Origin: Sipunculus nudus
Lineage: Eukaryota; Annelida; Sipuncula; Golfingiida; Sipunculidae
Direction of reading: 5' to 3'
DNA: 64,000 nucleotides
NCBI GenBank assembly: GCA_026874595.1
Contig: CM049319.1
Location: 20,817,601-20,881,600, forward strand
The translations under genes and the position numbers were made by a program. Below are positions 11,158-22,155 of this stretch, piece by piece. Under the pieces are notes generated by a model. That model searched no databases and had not been told where the DNA came from. It saw only the letters and a program-made list of their open reading frames with translations. Positions within the stretch are counted from its first letter, which is position 1. Every line of letters begins with the position of its first letter.

Positions 11158-13915
11158 CCCCCGGCGGCACTAATGATAAAACTGCCTGCGTAAAGTCCCA
11201 TCAGCTTAATTACAGGCCTCTACTGAAAACCGACAGTTCCCCGCCTATCCGCGCCTACTCTCCGTAGCGGCAGTCTTGACAATTTTTATTGTTGCAAATA
11301 ACTTCTATTTGCGCTTGCGATTTATGGCAACCCCTCTGGCAGCCCGCTCGGATATCCACTCGTCCTGGCTGTAGTCTTAACAATTTTTTATGGCAGCAAA
11401 TAGCTGCTTTTTGCGCGTGCGATTCATGGGGGGGGGGCGGGCTTCTGGCAGGCCGCTCTCATATCTACTCGCCATGGCGGCAGTCTTTACACTTTTTTGG
11501 TAGCAAATAACTGCTATTAGCGCGTGCGACTCATGCGGTCCCCTCTGGCAGCCCGCTCTGATATCCTCTCCCTCTATACCCCCTGATGGCAGTCTTGACA
11601 CTTTTTATGGTAGCAAATAGCTGCTACTTGCGCTTGCGATTCAGGGTGGCGGTCCTTCTTGCAGGCCGCTGAGTTGTCCAATCTTCCTGGCGGCACTTTT
11701 TATGATAGCAAATAGCTGCTATTTGCGCGTGCGAATCATGGGGTCCCCTCTGGTAGCCCGCTCTGACATCCGCTCCCCTGGCGGCAGTCTTGACACTTTT
11801 TATCTAGCAAATAGCTGCTATTTGCGTGTGCGATTCATGAGGGTCCTTCTTGCAGGCCGCTGAGTTGTCCAATCATCGTGGCGGAAGTCTTGACACTTTT
11901 TATGGTAGCAAATAGCTGTTATTTGCACGTGCGACTCATTAGGTCCACTCTGGCAGCCCGCTCTGATATCCTAGCTCTCCCCCCGGCGACAGTCTTGACA
12001 CTTTTTATGATAGCAAATAGCTGCTATTTGCGCTGACGATTCATGGGGGCCCTTCTGCCAAGCCCCTGAGACCTCCACTCCCCCTGGTGGAGGTCTTGAC
12101 AATTTTTGGGTAGCAAATAACTGCTATTTGCTCGTGCGACTCCTGAGGGCCTTTCTGCCAGGCCGCCTTGATCTCCACTCCCCCTACCGGCAGTTCTGAC
12201 ACTTTTTTAGTAGCAAATAGCTGCTATTTGCGCGTGCGATTCATAGGGGCACTTTTGGCAGGCCGAGGAGATCTCCACTCCCCCTGGCGTCCGTCTTGAC
12301 ACTTGATGGTAGCAAATATCTGCTATTGGCGCGTGCGACTCATGGGAACCCTCTGACAGGCCGCTCTTATATCTACTCCCCCTGGCGGCAGTCTTAAATC
12401 TTTTTATGGTAGCAAATAGCTGCTATTTGAGCATTAGATTCATGGGGACCCTTCTGGCAGGCCGCTGAGATCTCCACTCCTCCTGGCGGAAGTCTTGAGA
12501 CTTTTTTAAGGTAGCAAATAGCTTTTATTTGCACGTGCGACTGATTGGGTCCACTCTGGCAGCCCGCTCTGATATCCTCTCCCCCTGGCGCCAGTCTTGA
12601 CTCTTTTTATGGTAGTAAATAGCTGCTATTTGCGCTTGGGGGCCCTTCTGCCAGTCTCTGGCAGGCCGCTCACATGTCCACTCCCCCTGGCGGCAGTTTT
12701 AACACTCAATGTGATGCTAACATAAATTTTAATCCCTTCCAATTTTATTAGGATAGCAAATAGCTGCTATTTGCGCGTTCGATTCGTGGGGCGTCTGTGG
12801 TAGTCCGCTCTCATGTCCACTCCCCCTGGCGGCAGTCTTAACCCTCAATGCGATGCTACCATAAATTTTGACCCCTCCCAATTTTTTTTAGGGTAGCAAA
12901 TAACTGCTATTTGCGCGTCCGATTCATGGGGCCCCTGTGCCTGGCCGTTCTATTGTCCACTCCCCCTGGCGGCAGTCTTAACACTCAATGCGATGCTACC
13001 ATAAATTTTACCCTCTCCAAATTTTTAAGGGTAGCAAATGGCTGCTATTAGCGCATGCTATTAATGGGGCCCCTATTGCTGGCCCATCACATGTCCACTC
13101 CCCCTGGCGGCAGTCTTAACACTTAATTTGATGCTACCATAAATTTTACCCCCTCTCAAATTTTTATTAGGGTAGCAAACAGCTGCTATTTACGCGTGCG
13201 ATTCATGGGGGTCTTAACACTCAATGCGATGCTACCATATATTTTACCCCCTGCCATTTTTTTAGAATAGCAAATAGCGGCAATTCATGGGGGCCCCTGT
13301 TGCTGGCCGCTCTCATGTCCACTCATCCGTGCGGCAGTCTTATCACTCAATGCGATGCTACCATAAATTTTACCCCCTCCCAAATTTTCAGGGTAGCAAA
13401 TAGCTTCTATTTGCGCGTGCGATTCATTCGCTAGCCGCTCACATGTCCAGTCCCCCAGGCGGCAGTCGTAACACTCAATGCGATGCTACCAAAAATTTTA
13501 AACCATCCTAATTTTTTTAGGGTAGCAAATAGCTGCTATTTGCGCGTGCGATTCATGGGGCCTCTGTGGTAGTCCGCTCTCATGTCCACTCCCCCTGGCG
13601 GCAGTCTTAACAACCAATGCGATGTTACCATCAATTTAACCCTCCTTCCAATTTTTTTATGGTGGCAAGTAGCTGCTATTTTCCCGTGCGATTCATGGGG
13701 GCCCTTCTGTCTGCCGCTCTTATGTCCACTCCCCCTGGCGGCAGTCTTGTCACTTTTTATGGTAGCAAAAAGCTGCTATTTTCCCGTGCGATTCATGGGG
13801 GCCCCTCTGCAGGATGCTAAGACTTCGACTTCCCCCGGCGGCACTAATGAGATATTGCCTGCGAAATTCCGAAAAGTCCCATATCCTTAACTACAGGCCG
13901 CAACCAAAAACCGAA
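11158..13915. repeat. satellite family A, right array (~105 then ~140 bp units)
   Basis: Units carry GGTAGCAAATAGCTGCTATT followed by TGCGCGTGCGATTCATGGGG, then CCCTCTGGCAGGCCGCT and CCACTCCCCCTGGCGGCAGT. The core GCAAATAGCTGCTATTTGC is a 19-bp palindrome. The period is about 100-108 bp to about 12.7 kb, then about 140 bp after gaining a CTCAATGCGATGCTACCATA block. A related edge sequence (CCGGCGGCACTAATGA...TGCCTGCG...AAAGTCCCAT...TACAGGCC) stands at both ends, near 11158-11240 and 13832-13915. Confidence 0.9.
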
Positions 13916-14164
13916 ACCCACCTGGTAGGTCAAATAACAAAAACTGGAGGTGATCAAGCCTTTGTAAAAAAATGGCATGACATATGATTTCCGTTGCTGA
14001 CTTACCAATATTGCAGGCGCAACGCGATGGCATAATTGTGGCTTCTCCGACGTGAATAGTTAGGCTGGAGGCAAGCATGCTCAGCCGGTACTTGCCTCCA
14101 ATTATAAGGCTTCAGTCTCGCCATAATTTAGCTTAAGGAAGTTTTTTTTTAATATTTGACATTC
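13916..14164. other. spacer, no gene seen
   Basis: Unique-looking DNA between the satellite and the LINE fragment. The only structure is a 9-bp stem (GGAGGCAAG/CTTGCCTCC, near 14067-14099) with a 15-nt loop. I assign no function to it. Confidence 0.5.
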
Positions 14165-14520
14165 AAGGGTCGATATATGCCACACATTCTTTAATCATGT
14201 TTATCCTAGGCTCAACGATCTTTCTCCAGTGGTGGAAGGTTTTAACGTCATGCAGGTATACCTGGATGTCATCGGCATATAGATGACAGCTAATGTTATG
14301 TCTTCAGATAATATCACCAAGCGGTGCAGAGTACAAAGTAAAAATAACTGAACCCAGAACAGACCCCTATGACACTCAATATTTAAGTGATACGCTATCT
14401 GACGTCTCATCCCTAACGAGGACGGATTGTGCACAGTCTGAGAGATAGGAATTGAACCATCAAAGGGCTACTCCAGTCACACCATACCTTAATTTAAATC
14501 TGTTTTAAGTCTGTTTAATA
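14165..14520 (-). pseudogene. LINE reverse transcriptase fragment (YADD box)
   Basis: On the minus strand the translation, with several stops, reads SYLSDCAQSVLV, then GSVLGSVIFTLYSAPLGDII, then HLYADDIQVYLHDVKT. These are the RT regions around the catalytic YADD box of a CR1/L2/Jockey-type non-LTR retrotransposon. In-frame stops fall between the blocks, so it is dead. It begins at a (TA)n tract and abuts the sulfotransferase inverted repeat. Related fragments of the same family lie at 33755-33917 and 34371-34560. Confidence 0.8.
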
Positions 14521-14533
14521 TATATATATATAA

Positions 14534-15130
14534 ACATATAGCGTCTTTTATGGTTTTATTTCTCCAGTATGGGCGGGCTGCACGCCACATTGAAAAATGT
14601 GATATGGCTCGTTGGACTGGTAACCTTTATATTGAAATTAGTTTAATATTTGGAGTTACCGCATGTAGTTTTTGCGCATTAGCATAGGAGCCATCCCCAC
14701 AAAACCCTCCGGCAGCTGTCATTGTTATCTGGTCTTCTCGTGACAGAGGCATGAGAGACCGGTACCAGTCTGTGCCTTTAGTCACTGCGTCTCGGTAGGT
14801 ATGAAAGCCGATTGGTGCCTGTACAATGTTAGGATGGAGTCTTAGAAAGGTTTCCATAGTTTGAGTTCCTCCTTTCATTGCTCCTAAGACATGTGCTTGA
14901 GGAAGACGTTTCATCAATGTAGATTTAGATGCATAATGTAATGACGTGTTTTGCGACGAGGAAATTTCTTCTTGAACAACTTTTTCTCCGTCTTCACGAG
15001 CCGATATAGCTTCTTTTATTCCTGTTGCACTTCTAACCAGTGATGGATACGTTTCTTCATATATAAATAGCCAGAGGTCCAAACAAAATACGCTTACCAG
15101 AACACACAGTCTATACGGTCTCTGAACCAT
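14534..15130 (-). pseudogene. truncated heparan-sulfate 3-O-sulfotransferase-like pseudogene
   Basis: This is a copy of the first ~195 codons of the intact gene at 28356-29348. It keeps the ATG at 15130, the N-terminal anchor and the GAMKGGT PAPS loop. A TTA codon just before the RDP motif has become TAA, giving a 167-residue frame that ends in NIKLISI. Homology continues past the stop to about 14534, then ends at a short (TA)n tract beside LINE debris, so the C-terminal half is gone. It is divergently oriented from the second pseudogene at 16281. Confidence 0.88.
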
Positions 15131-16280
15131 TATGGCTGTCCTTTCGCAATGATGACCAAAGATGATATTGTCAGTCTTCGTACCAGGAATATAGGAACAT
15201 AATATGTATATACGTCAATACATATATCATATATAAGGTTTCGCTTGCTCTTGTTTCGATATATGATGCTACTAAAAAGAAACAGCACCTTCATGAATTT
15301 AGTGGTTTATAGCCATTGTGAAGTTTAAGTTTGGCTCTTAAATCAATATCTTTATTTATTACAGCCATTCACGTGTAGACAACATTATACGATTTCTGTC
15401 TGCCTGTGTACATGTGTATCTGCAAGAGCTAGTACATAGTAATGACAGAGACCAGGAAATAGAATAAATGAATCTTTTAATAAGTTCACCCTACCTAGTG
15501 TACAATAATGCTCTACTATATTAGTAAAATTATGTAGTTATATGATCATATCCGGAGCGCTCACAATCGTTTCACTCTGGTGCATCTTCGGGCGGGGATG
15601 GGGGAAGCGCTATCTGAGAATTCATAATTAAAAAAAGTGTGGACAGTATTTGCATGAAAGTTCAATTTGACTGATGACTATCACTCAGGTACCCTTACGC
15701 CACGTAAGTAAAGAAAATTATGATGTTCTGTGATTGCAGCTTAAATTATAACAAACTACCCACAGACGAAGTGGGCGGGACTGCTGGAGGAGGAATCCCC
15801 CTGCCCCGTGTGGACATTTATTAAAATACATACAATAAATTGTCATTTCTGTTGGTAGTTTGTTATAATATAAGCTCTAATCACAGAACATAATTACTTG
15901 CTTTAATATACGAAGCTTAAGGGTAACTGAGTGATAGTCAACAGTCAAATTGAATTTTCTTGGAAATACTGTCGACATTTTTTTTTACCCATGAATGCTC
16001 AGATCTCACCCATCCCCCACCCGAAGTAACGGTACTTGACTACCTGATTGACAAACCACAGTTAAAAGAATGTAAGCGCTCCGGATATGCTAATTTTACT
16101 TCATAATTTTCGTCCTACTAGAGTAGAGCGTTATTGTAAACTAGGTTGGGGGCGTATTAAAAGATACGTTTATTCTATGTCCTGGCCTCTGCCATTTCTA
16201 TGTACTTGCGCTTGCAGATACATATACACACAGGCGGACAAACAGAAAGACAGAAAACGCCGTTATATTGTTCTATACAC
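15131..16280. repeat. intergenic region that is an old imperfect inverted repeat
   Basis: About 15350-15760 pairs with the reverse complement of about 15854-16280. Shared blocks include CCGGAGCGCT, ACTATCACTCAG(G/T)TACCCTTA, TTCTGTGATT and TATAACAAACTACC. Identity is lower than in the big inverted repeat, around 80-85% by eye. The centre is near 15810. This is the common upstream region of two head-to-head sulfotransferase copies, so it records an earlier inverted duplication. No other gene is seen. Confidence 0.75.
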
Positions 16281-16682
16281 GTTACCAGGAGAACCGGACA
16301 CAGCTTAATATGAACACTGAAATAAGCAAACACGGTATTCACTACCTATGTTTCCTGCCTCATTTCAAGTATTTCCCCATTAATCATTTCCTGATATTAG
16401 ATTCTGCTCTATTCGTTAAAAACCCGCTTGTAAACTAGCTTTAGTCGAAGAGTTTCTGGGCATTCTTCGCAGGATTGACTCTTGTGTGATATTTTACAGT
16501 GAGGGAAAGCGGTTTTATTGCTACAGAAAGGACGGCGAGGAAAAGTGTATGGGAGCTCTGAAAGGGGTAAAACATGCTACTGTCCATGAGAGTCTTCTCA
16601 AGCAGATGAGAGCCTACTAACGTCCTTACAATTAGATATTATACGCATGCATTGCTGAACAGAATATTTGACTGGCCCTAGA
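16281..16682 (+). pseudogene. 3' remnant of sulfotransferase-like gene
   Basis: The region aligns with codons from about residue 199 of the intact gene to its end, including the GFYCYRKDGEEKCMGALKG-type cysteine loop and the final FDWP. It follows directly on upstream-region sequence, so about 830 bp covering the start and PAPS-binding part are deleted. A 1-bp loss near 16433 creates a TAG, and a later TAC-TAA also breaks the frame. It is not functional. The mirror copy is at 26804-27205. Confidence 0.88.
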
Positions 16683-17031
16683 ACCGCTACGTTGCCTTTT
16701 TTTCAACAGTGCATATCGTAAAAGTGTTCACATTGCAGAAAATTCAAACTGTGAAAGTCGTTTGGGTAATAATGTGTTATTTCATGTATCTCAGATATGT
16801 ATATTCAAATGTCACATGTAATGTTATATTACAAGAAGAAAGAGTACATGGTAATATGAGGGAATATATGAGTAACAGAGACTGGTTGAGAGACGCCATT
16901 TATTCTCAGCACACATGAATAAAAAAGTTCATCTATAATTTGTGGAGGAGCTGTTTTTACATATATTTTTAATATCTGAATAATGACTATACTTTACTCC
17001 GTATGTAATGAAATATTTATATACTCTCTCT

Positions 17032-17035
<4 letters not shown>

Positions 17036-17092
<57 letters not shown>
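17036..17092. repeat. (TA)n microsatellite
   Basis: A long TA run in the downstream flank of the pseudogene. The mirrored copy at about 26400-26450 has a different repeat length, one of the few differences between the arms. Confidence 0.95.
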
Positions 17093-18025
17093 CACTCCAG
17101 GCCAATCCTATAACATATAAATCCGTTTTCTTTTCGCTTTTTCTCTCTCTCTCTGTCTAGACTGGTAATGTGTGTGCGATCCGAAAATATGTTAAAGTTA
17201 ACTAAAATTCCATATGCACAGAACGTGGAACCGGCAGGCGGATATAATCGAAATTGACTGAGAAAATAATGTAAGATCCCATATACACGGATCCGGCATG
17301 CGGAATGGTTGCTGCACAAAACGAATCGACATGCTGGTGGATTCTTAGCTTTATAACCAAAATATGGGATTAGTAAATAATACTAAAATCTTAAAATAAA
17401 ACACTAATCAGCCAAGCACACTGGATCAAATTACTTCATTATAGAAAGGCAAGAATAGATGAAGGCTTTCAAGGTCATTTTGGGGTTTTCAATTAAATGT
17501 TTTCCTGGCCTCATAATACCAGCCGTTATCATTTTTGTACTGGAGGATTTTGTTAATTCAGGTACCTTAGCACAGGGAAAATCAAGGTGTTTACTGTTAT
17601 TTTTAAAATACTAATAACAAAAATAAAAAAATAAACAAGAACCTACTTTACAGATGAGGGAGGGATAATGGTTATATTACAGTATACTCCGTACATCTTC
17701 AGAATAAACTAGTTTCCAGTGAATCTTCCTTCAGCAAACGCCTCTAGTCACAAAAATGATCTTTATAAAACCTTTACCATGCATTATGGTATCATTTTCG
17801 ATAGGTCAAAACAAAAACCTTTAAAATTTCCTCATGTACCAAAATATTTTATACTCACCTTTTTCATCAGTGAACAATACTGAATTAAATTAAATCTAAT
17901 TAAAATCAATCCATTTCATTTTTGTTTTCAGCGGCGTTCGTTAACGAAGATCTCCTCTTCAACCGCTGGACGGAATTTTCCAAAACTTTGTATCTTGATA
18001 GAGTCACATGGGAACCTTTTCCTTG

Positions 18026-18660
18026 ATGAAGATAGGTGGCGCCACATATAACATTTCTTTGCGTGATATCAATTCATGCGTCTGTTCTTATTTTTCAGAA
18101 TCGGTTTGATGTCGGTTTGATGTCTTCCTGAAATTCTGCATGTCATGGATCTTATTTATCTGGTAGCGCCTCTAACAATCGTTTATGCGTTCCGTTCATC
18201 CGTGCGTCTGTTTTGGGTAAAAATCACATATGTCTCAGGATCTTAAAGTTTGCAGTCTTTGACAGCTTCCTCATACACAAGTGGCGTCACCTACAATCAT
18301 TTCTTGAAAAATTCATCAATAAACACAAATCAGGAGTGGTTCGAAGTATCGGCCTGAAATTTTCATATCCATAGAACATGTGTTTTTTTCTCAAGTACAG
18401 TTCCCGCATTACCTACGATCGTGTTTGTCTGATGTCCAGTCGTGCATCTAGTTTGGTGAAACACACATAGCTTTAAGATACTTTTAATATACAATACTGA
18501 AGGCGCCAACTACACCCGTTTTGCGTTACCTCCATTCATGTCTTGGTAAATACCATTCATATCTCAGGAGTGGTTTGACGTATCAGCCTGAAAGATTGTA
18601 TATTTTACAACCTTCTGATTTGTCCGAACCACGTGGCCACGTGACATGACAACTGTCATA
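18026..18660. repeat. degenerate ~100-137-bp tandem units with GGCGCCACCTAC core
   Basis: Five diverged units start near 18026, 18163, 18281, 18402 and 18502. The consensus runs GGTGGCGCCACCTACAATCG, a TTTATGCGTT..TCCATGCGTCTG part, TTTTGGTGAAAATCACATAT, and CTCAGGAGTGGTTTGACGTATC with CCTGAAATTTT. The same block recurs in every copy of the sulfotransferase downstream flank. No coding sense is apparent. Confidence 0.65.
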
Positions 18661-19107
18661 GGCTGGAAGCTTTTGTTTAACAGAAACATTTTTTTAGAAT
18701 ATAATGACACGAACTAAACAACCAATCTGGAGCTTTTTAAAGAAGTTATTTGAGCATGTGTCCATGCATACAATGACTTTGACTTTCATCAATGGGTTTG
18801 AGTATTGTACAAAAAATAAATAAAAAAATCAGATATTTATTGTTATGAATTACTAACATATTACACACGTTATGGTTTGGTTTCATTCTAAGGAATAAGG
18901 CTTATACCCCATTACTCCATTGCAGCTCACTTTTGGGAACTGATATGTATATTGATTAAAACATTCACACTTTTCAATTTGCGCCTGACTGTGGAAACTT
19001 AAGTATAGGTAGACAGAGATCTTTTTCTTGGACCTTCAATCTTAATCTTATAAGACAACAGATTAACTTGAGTAAAAGAATCATGGATCAACACAAATTA
19101 ACATTTA

Positions 19108-19130
19108 ATATATATATATATCAGCTCAAC
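19108..19130. repeat. (TA)n tract at loop edge
   Basis: A short TA run joins the inverted-repeat arm to the truncated transposon. Another (TA)n closes the other side of the loop at 24330-24380. Confidence 0.85.
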
Positions 19131-19493
19131 TTGAGCTGGGGGTCAGGTTACAGCAGACTGCCATGCATGGACCCGGGGGTTGATTAATTGCCCTGATAAA
19201 GTGTTTGCCCCGGTCTGTGGGGTTCAGCAGATTAATGTGCTGCTATCATATTTACACAGTGCATGTGTACAGGATATAGGAGCATGCTTGTTTCTTAGTG
19301 TTGCCCTCCTTGTTGCTGAATGGTTTTATATTTTCATGCTCGTTTTAACACTGTTTTACATAAAATTGGGACATTTTGAGTGTTTGCTGAAGTATTATAA
19401 TGGAGTTAGTTCTTCCCTGTGAAATGTGGACTTTATGAGGAAATTCACTCACTTTTCTCCTGCATGGGAAGAACTATTCAGCTGGAAAACATG

Positions 19494-19997
19494 GTAAGTT
19501 GTTTTTTATCATATCCCTTCTTTAAAAAATTCTCATTGAAATGTTCATGAGGCCACCTTAAAATTATTCTGGTTTGGGCTTACCCTCAATGACATTGTGT
19601 TTAATTTAAAGTTTAATGGGCCCTTTGTATTATAGTTTTAAACATTGATGTTAACCGTTCAAAATGTTAATAGGGCGTGCTTTATTTTGTAGCATAATAT
19701 AATATGCAGATTACAACATTCAACAGATTTTTGAAAAACGACAAGCATTGGATTCATCTTTCTGAATTTGTAGAATTCCTTAAGAAGGAACACAAGTCAA
19801 CAGACAAAATAAAATTCATCAAATATTTTAATATTATTAGGGAATTCAAAAAGCACATCATAACAAAAGATGAAGGTAAGGAAGCAGTCAGTTTACAAAT
19901 GACGTTGTGTTTAACGGGCCCTTTTTTATAGTTATAGAGTGTTTAAACATTGATGTTAACCGTTCAAAGTGCTAATTGGGCGTGCTTTATTTTGCAG
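19494..19997 (+). other. putative first intron of transposon gene
   Basis: A consensus donor (ATG|GTAAGT, GT at 19494) lies after a short 5' exon. Pyrimidine-rich acceptors end at 19692 (TTTATTTTGTAG) and 19997 (TTTATTTTGCAG), one before each tandem exon copy. Splicing to the second acceptor would place the ATG at 20009 a few bases into the exon. Inferred from signals only. Confidence 0.45.
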
Positions 19998-20200
19998 TGT
20001 GATACAATATGCAGATTACAACATTCAACATCTTTCTGGAAAATGACAAGCATTGGATTTATCTTTCCGAATTTGTAGAATTCCTTAAGAAGGAACACAA
20101 GTCAACAGACAAAATAAAATTCATCAAATATTCTAATATTATAAGGGAATTCAAGAAGAACATCATAACAAATGATGAAGGTAAAGAAGCAGTCAGCGTA
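19588..20200 (+). repeat. 305-bp tandem duplication of a coding exon
   Basis: Two adjacent units with period 305 bp (ATG at 19704 and 20009; AACATTGATG at 19641 and 19946). Each contains a splice-acceptor-like tract, an ATG and a frame beginning MQITTFN and KHWI.LSEFVEFLKKEH. They are about 90% identical. The first copy runs out of frame after GKEAVSLQ, so only the second continues into the rest of the gene. Confidence 0.85.
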
Positions 20201-20353
20201 CAAGCCATCATACGATTTGTTTTCAAACATGCTGATGATTTTAGATGCTGTGAATTGCTTGCTGCAGACATAGAGAAAAACGTTTTAAAAACTTCAAAGA
20301 GGGATTATAGTGGAACTGTGTTAGAACTATATCGTGAAATCGCTGTCAGTTGA
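20009..20353 (+). CDS. N-terminal exon of transposon gene, unknown domain
   Basis: 114 codons from ATG 20009. The protein is lysine-rich and charged and predicted soluble, with segments FVEFLKKEHKSTDKIKF and AIIRFVFKHADDFRCCELLA. It stops at TGA, but the next frame (from 20350, overlapping by 4 bp) continues with LKNNTINEYLNS and homologous-looking charged sequence. A 1-nt frameshift or an unseen intron therefore separates them. The copies at 35-64 kb lack this exon through an internal deletion, so this is the only N-terminus in the window. No family is recognised. Confidence 0.55.
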   Translation: MQITTFNIFLENDKHWIYLSEFVEFLKKEHKSTDKIKFIKYSNIIREFKKNIITNDEGKEAVSVQAIIRFVFKHADDFRCCELLAADIEKNVLKTSKRDYSGTVLELYREIAVS

Positions 20354-21305
20354 AAAACAATACAATTAATGAATACCTAAATTCAGTTGAAATAAATGAG
20401 ACAAAACTGCATACCTTGATACCTGAACACAAAGGTCTTTTTTCTCAAACAGAATGGCGAAGAATCTGCATTTTTGAACACCATTTTAGTCAGTATCATG
20501 CCAAAAATGATAGCTGTTATGAAGAAAGTCGGTCAGACAAATGGAAATATTTTCACTATATACAACAAACAAAAATTATTTCTCAACAAATGCTAATTCA
20601 ATCGAAAAAGTTGTTGAGCCAACGATCCTTGCGAAAAGAGGCCACAAACTTGGAACACGAGGTTGAGTTGATTGCTGAACAGAAACATTTGCCATGCATT
20701 CTTGATTTGCAAGTTACTGAATTTATTCAAGTTGAATTTCCTGACAAAGTGACAAAAATTGTTTCTGTGGACCCCACTTTGACAGATGGAGTAAATCAGA
20801 TTGAAATTTATGCTGAGTTGGCCAAGGGCACAATGGACAATGCAGAGATATTGCAGAACGAATTGCAGCATATTTGGCGAGAAAACATTGTGTTTGGTCC
20901 AATATTGTGTTCTTTCTACCTGGAACACTTGGGGTCTATCAGTGTGGAGCAAGACCAAACAGATTTCTCTTGCGTGATGAAGTCAAGCTAAAAAAGTTGT
21001 CAAATAACATCCATGCAGCATTCACATATCCTAAAGATTCCACATATGACCTTGAGTTACCACAGGATGATAGTGAAAGTATCAAGTGCAAAACATGTTT
21101 TGCCAAGGACATGCCAAAACCTCTGAAGATATCAGAATTTCAAATTGAATGTGAATGGCTGTTGGATGTGCCACTGGAAGTACAGTTACTACTGGAATCA
21201 TTCATCAACAAAGAAACTCTCTCAAAGGCAGATGACAAAGAGGCATTTTTAAAAAAGAAATTAGCCCGTCTCTATGAAACACATGACATATTACTTACAC
21301 CTTGA
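20350..21305 (+). pseudogene. second coding segment of transposon gene, frameshifted here
   Basis: The frame from 20350 runs LKNNTINEYLNS...SRSDKW...VDPTLTDGVNQIEIYAELAKG and then breaks. Relative to the copy at 45630 one A is missing near 20822 (GCCAAGGGC against GCCAAAGGGC). The correct frame resumes in ARKHCVWSNIVFFLPGTLG and ends DILLTP-stop at 21305. The intact version is at 45630-46427. I see cysteine pairs (IKCKTC) but no catalytic motif that I can name. Confidence 0.7.
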
Positions 21306-21874
21306 ATAAGCATTATTTAGGCATTCTTCAGCAAGCAAACACAGAGGAGCTCTCTCTACATTATCAGAGTGTTAAGTCTGTCTTTTCTGTCACAGTAAGT
21401 GCTGGAGCAACAAGCTGTTTGACAACAGCTGAGAATAAATTGAAACAAAAGGCTAGTGATGACCTTTGTTACTACAATACATACCTAAGAAAGTACCCTT
21501 TGGAATACATGTCTGTTGGTGGATTTGGAACATTTGATGTTAGCCTAAGGGACTGCACCATAATTCTGATGTTGGACAATCTTGTACGACTAAAATATCA
21601 CAGTGATCCAAACCCTGGACAAGGGCGTTCCAAGCAGTTATGTACCTTGCCCATCACACTACAAGGTCTACCTTGGGATGCTGCAGTGCTTGATTCGTGG
21701 CATGACTCGACAATTTGTGATGGTAGTGACAACTGTCGCTGCAAAAAAACTGTTTCATTGCAAAGCAGTGATATATCCCTCATCATGGATCTGACTACTG
21801 AGGAAGACAACTGTTTGAATCGTTTCCATATGCTTTGTACCTGGGGCTTCTCATCTTCCTGGCAGACTTCCAAG
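21302..21874 (+). CDS. third coding segment of transposon gene
   Basis: The frame starts at TTG AAT AAG, overlapping the previous stop by 4 bp, and reads NKHYLGILQQANTEE...IILMLDNLVRLKYHSDPNPG...FHMLCTWGFSSSWQTSK. A good donor (AAG|GTAGGC) follows at 21875 in phase 0, so the residues after that point are intronic. Short motifs include DSWHDSTICDGSDNCRCKK with closely spaced cysteines, possibly metal-binding. Function unknown; it may belong to the transposase. Confidence 0.6.
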
Positions 21875-22155
21875 GTAGGCAATATATTTAAGTGAAAATA
21901 CTTATTAGTCATTATTATTGCTGAACATCTCATTTAAACATACACAGAAACGGCAATTGTTGGTCTACCTTTCTGCCAGTTTGTATCAACACAGAAAATT
22001 ATGGAGTACTAAGTACAATTTAGATTGAAACTTTATAATTCCTAGTATCTAACAGTCAATAATAATGAAGTTATTCAATTTAATATTCTGTCTTTCAAAA
22101 TAGCCACTTATTAACTATTGGTGACTTATTTGCAGAAATCATCTTTTTTTTCCAG

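Larger units (their letters stand above)
14534..19107. repeat. left arm of 4.57-kb inverted repeat
   Basis: This arm is the reverse complement of 24381-28952. Paired coordinates add up to 43,486-43,490 along its length (15130 with 28356; 16087 with 27399; 17319 with 26171; 19099 with 24389), so indels are few. Pairwise identity by eye is about 97-99%. It contains two sulfotransferase pseudogenes and their shared upstream region. Confidence 0.9.

Noticed and set aside
13582-13890. Overlapping open frames in the right satellite
   Set aside because: They repeat the satellite unit in translation and show no independent coding signal.
14067-14099. 9-bp hairpin as a terminator or RNA element
   Set aside because: A single short stem in eukaryotic intergenic DNA with no supporting context.
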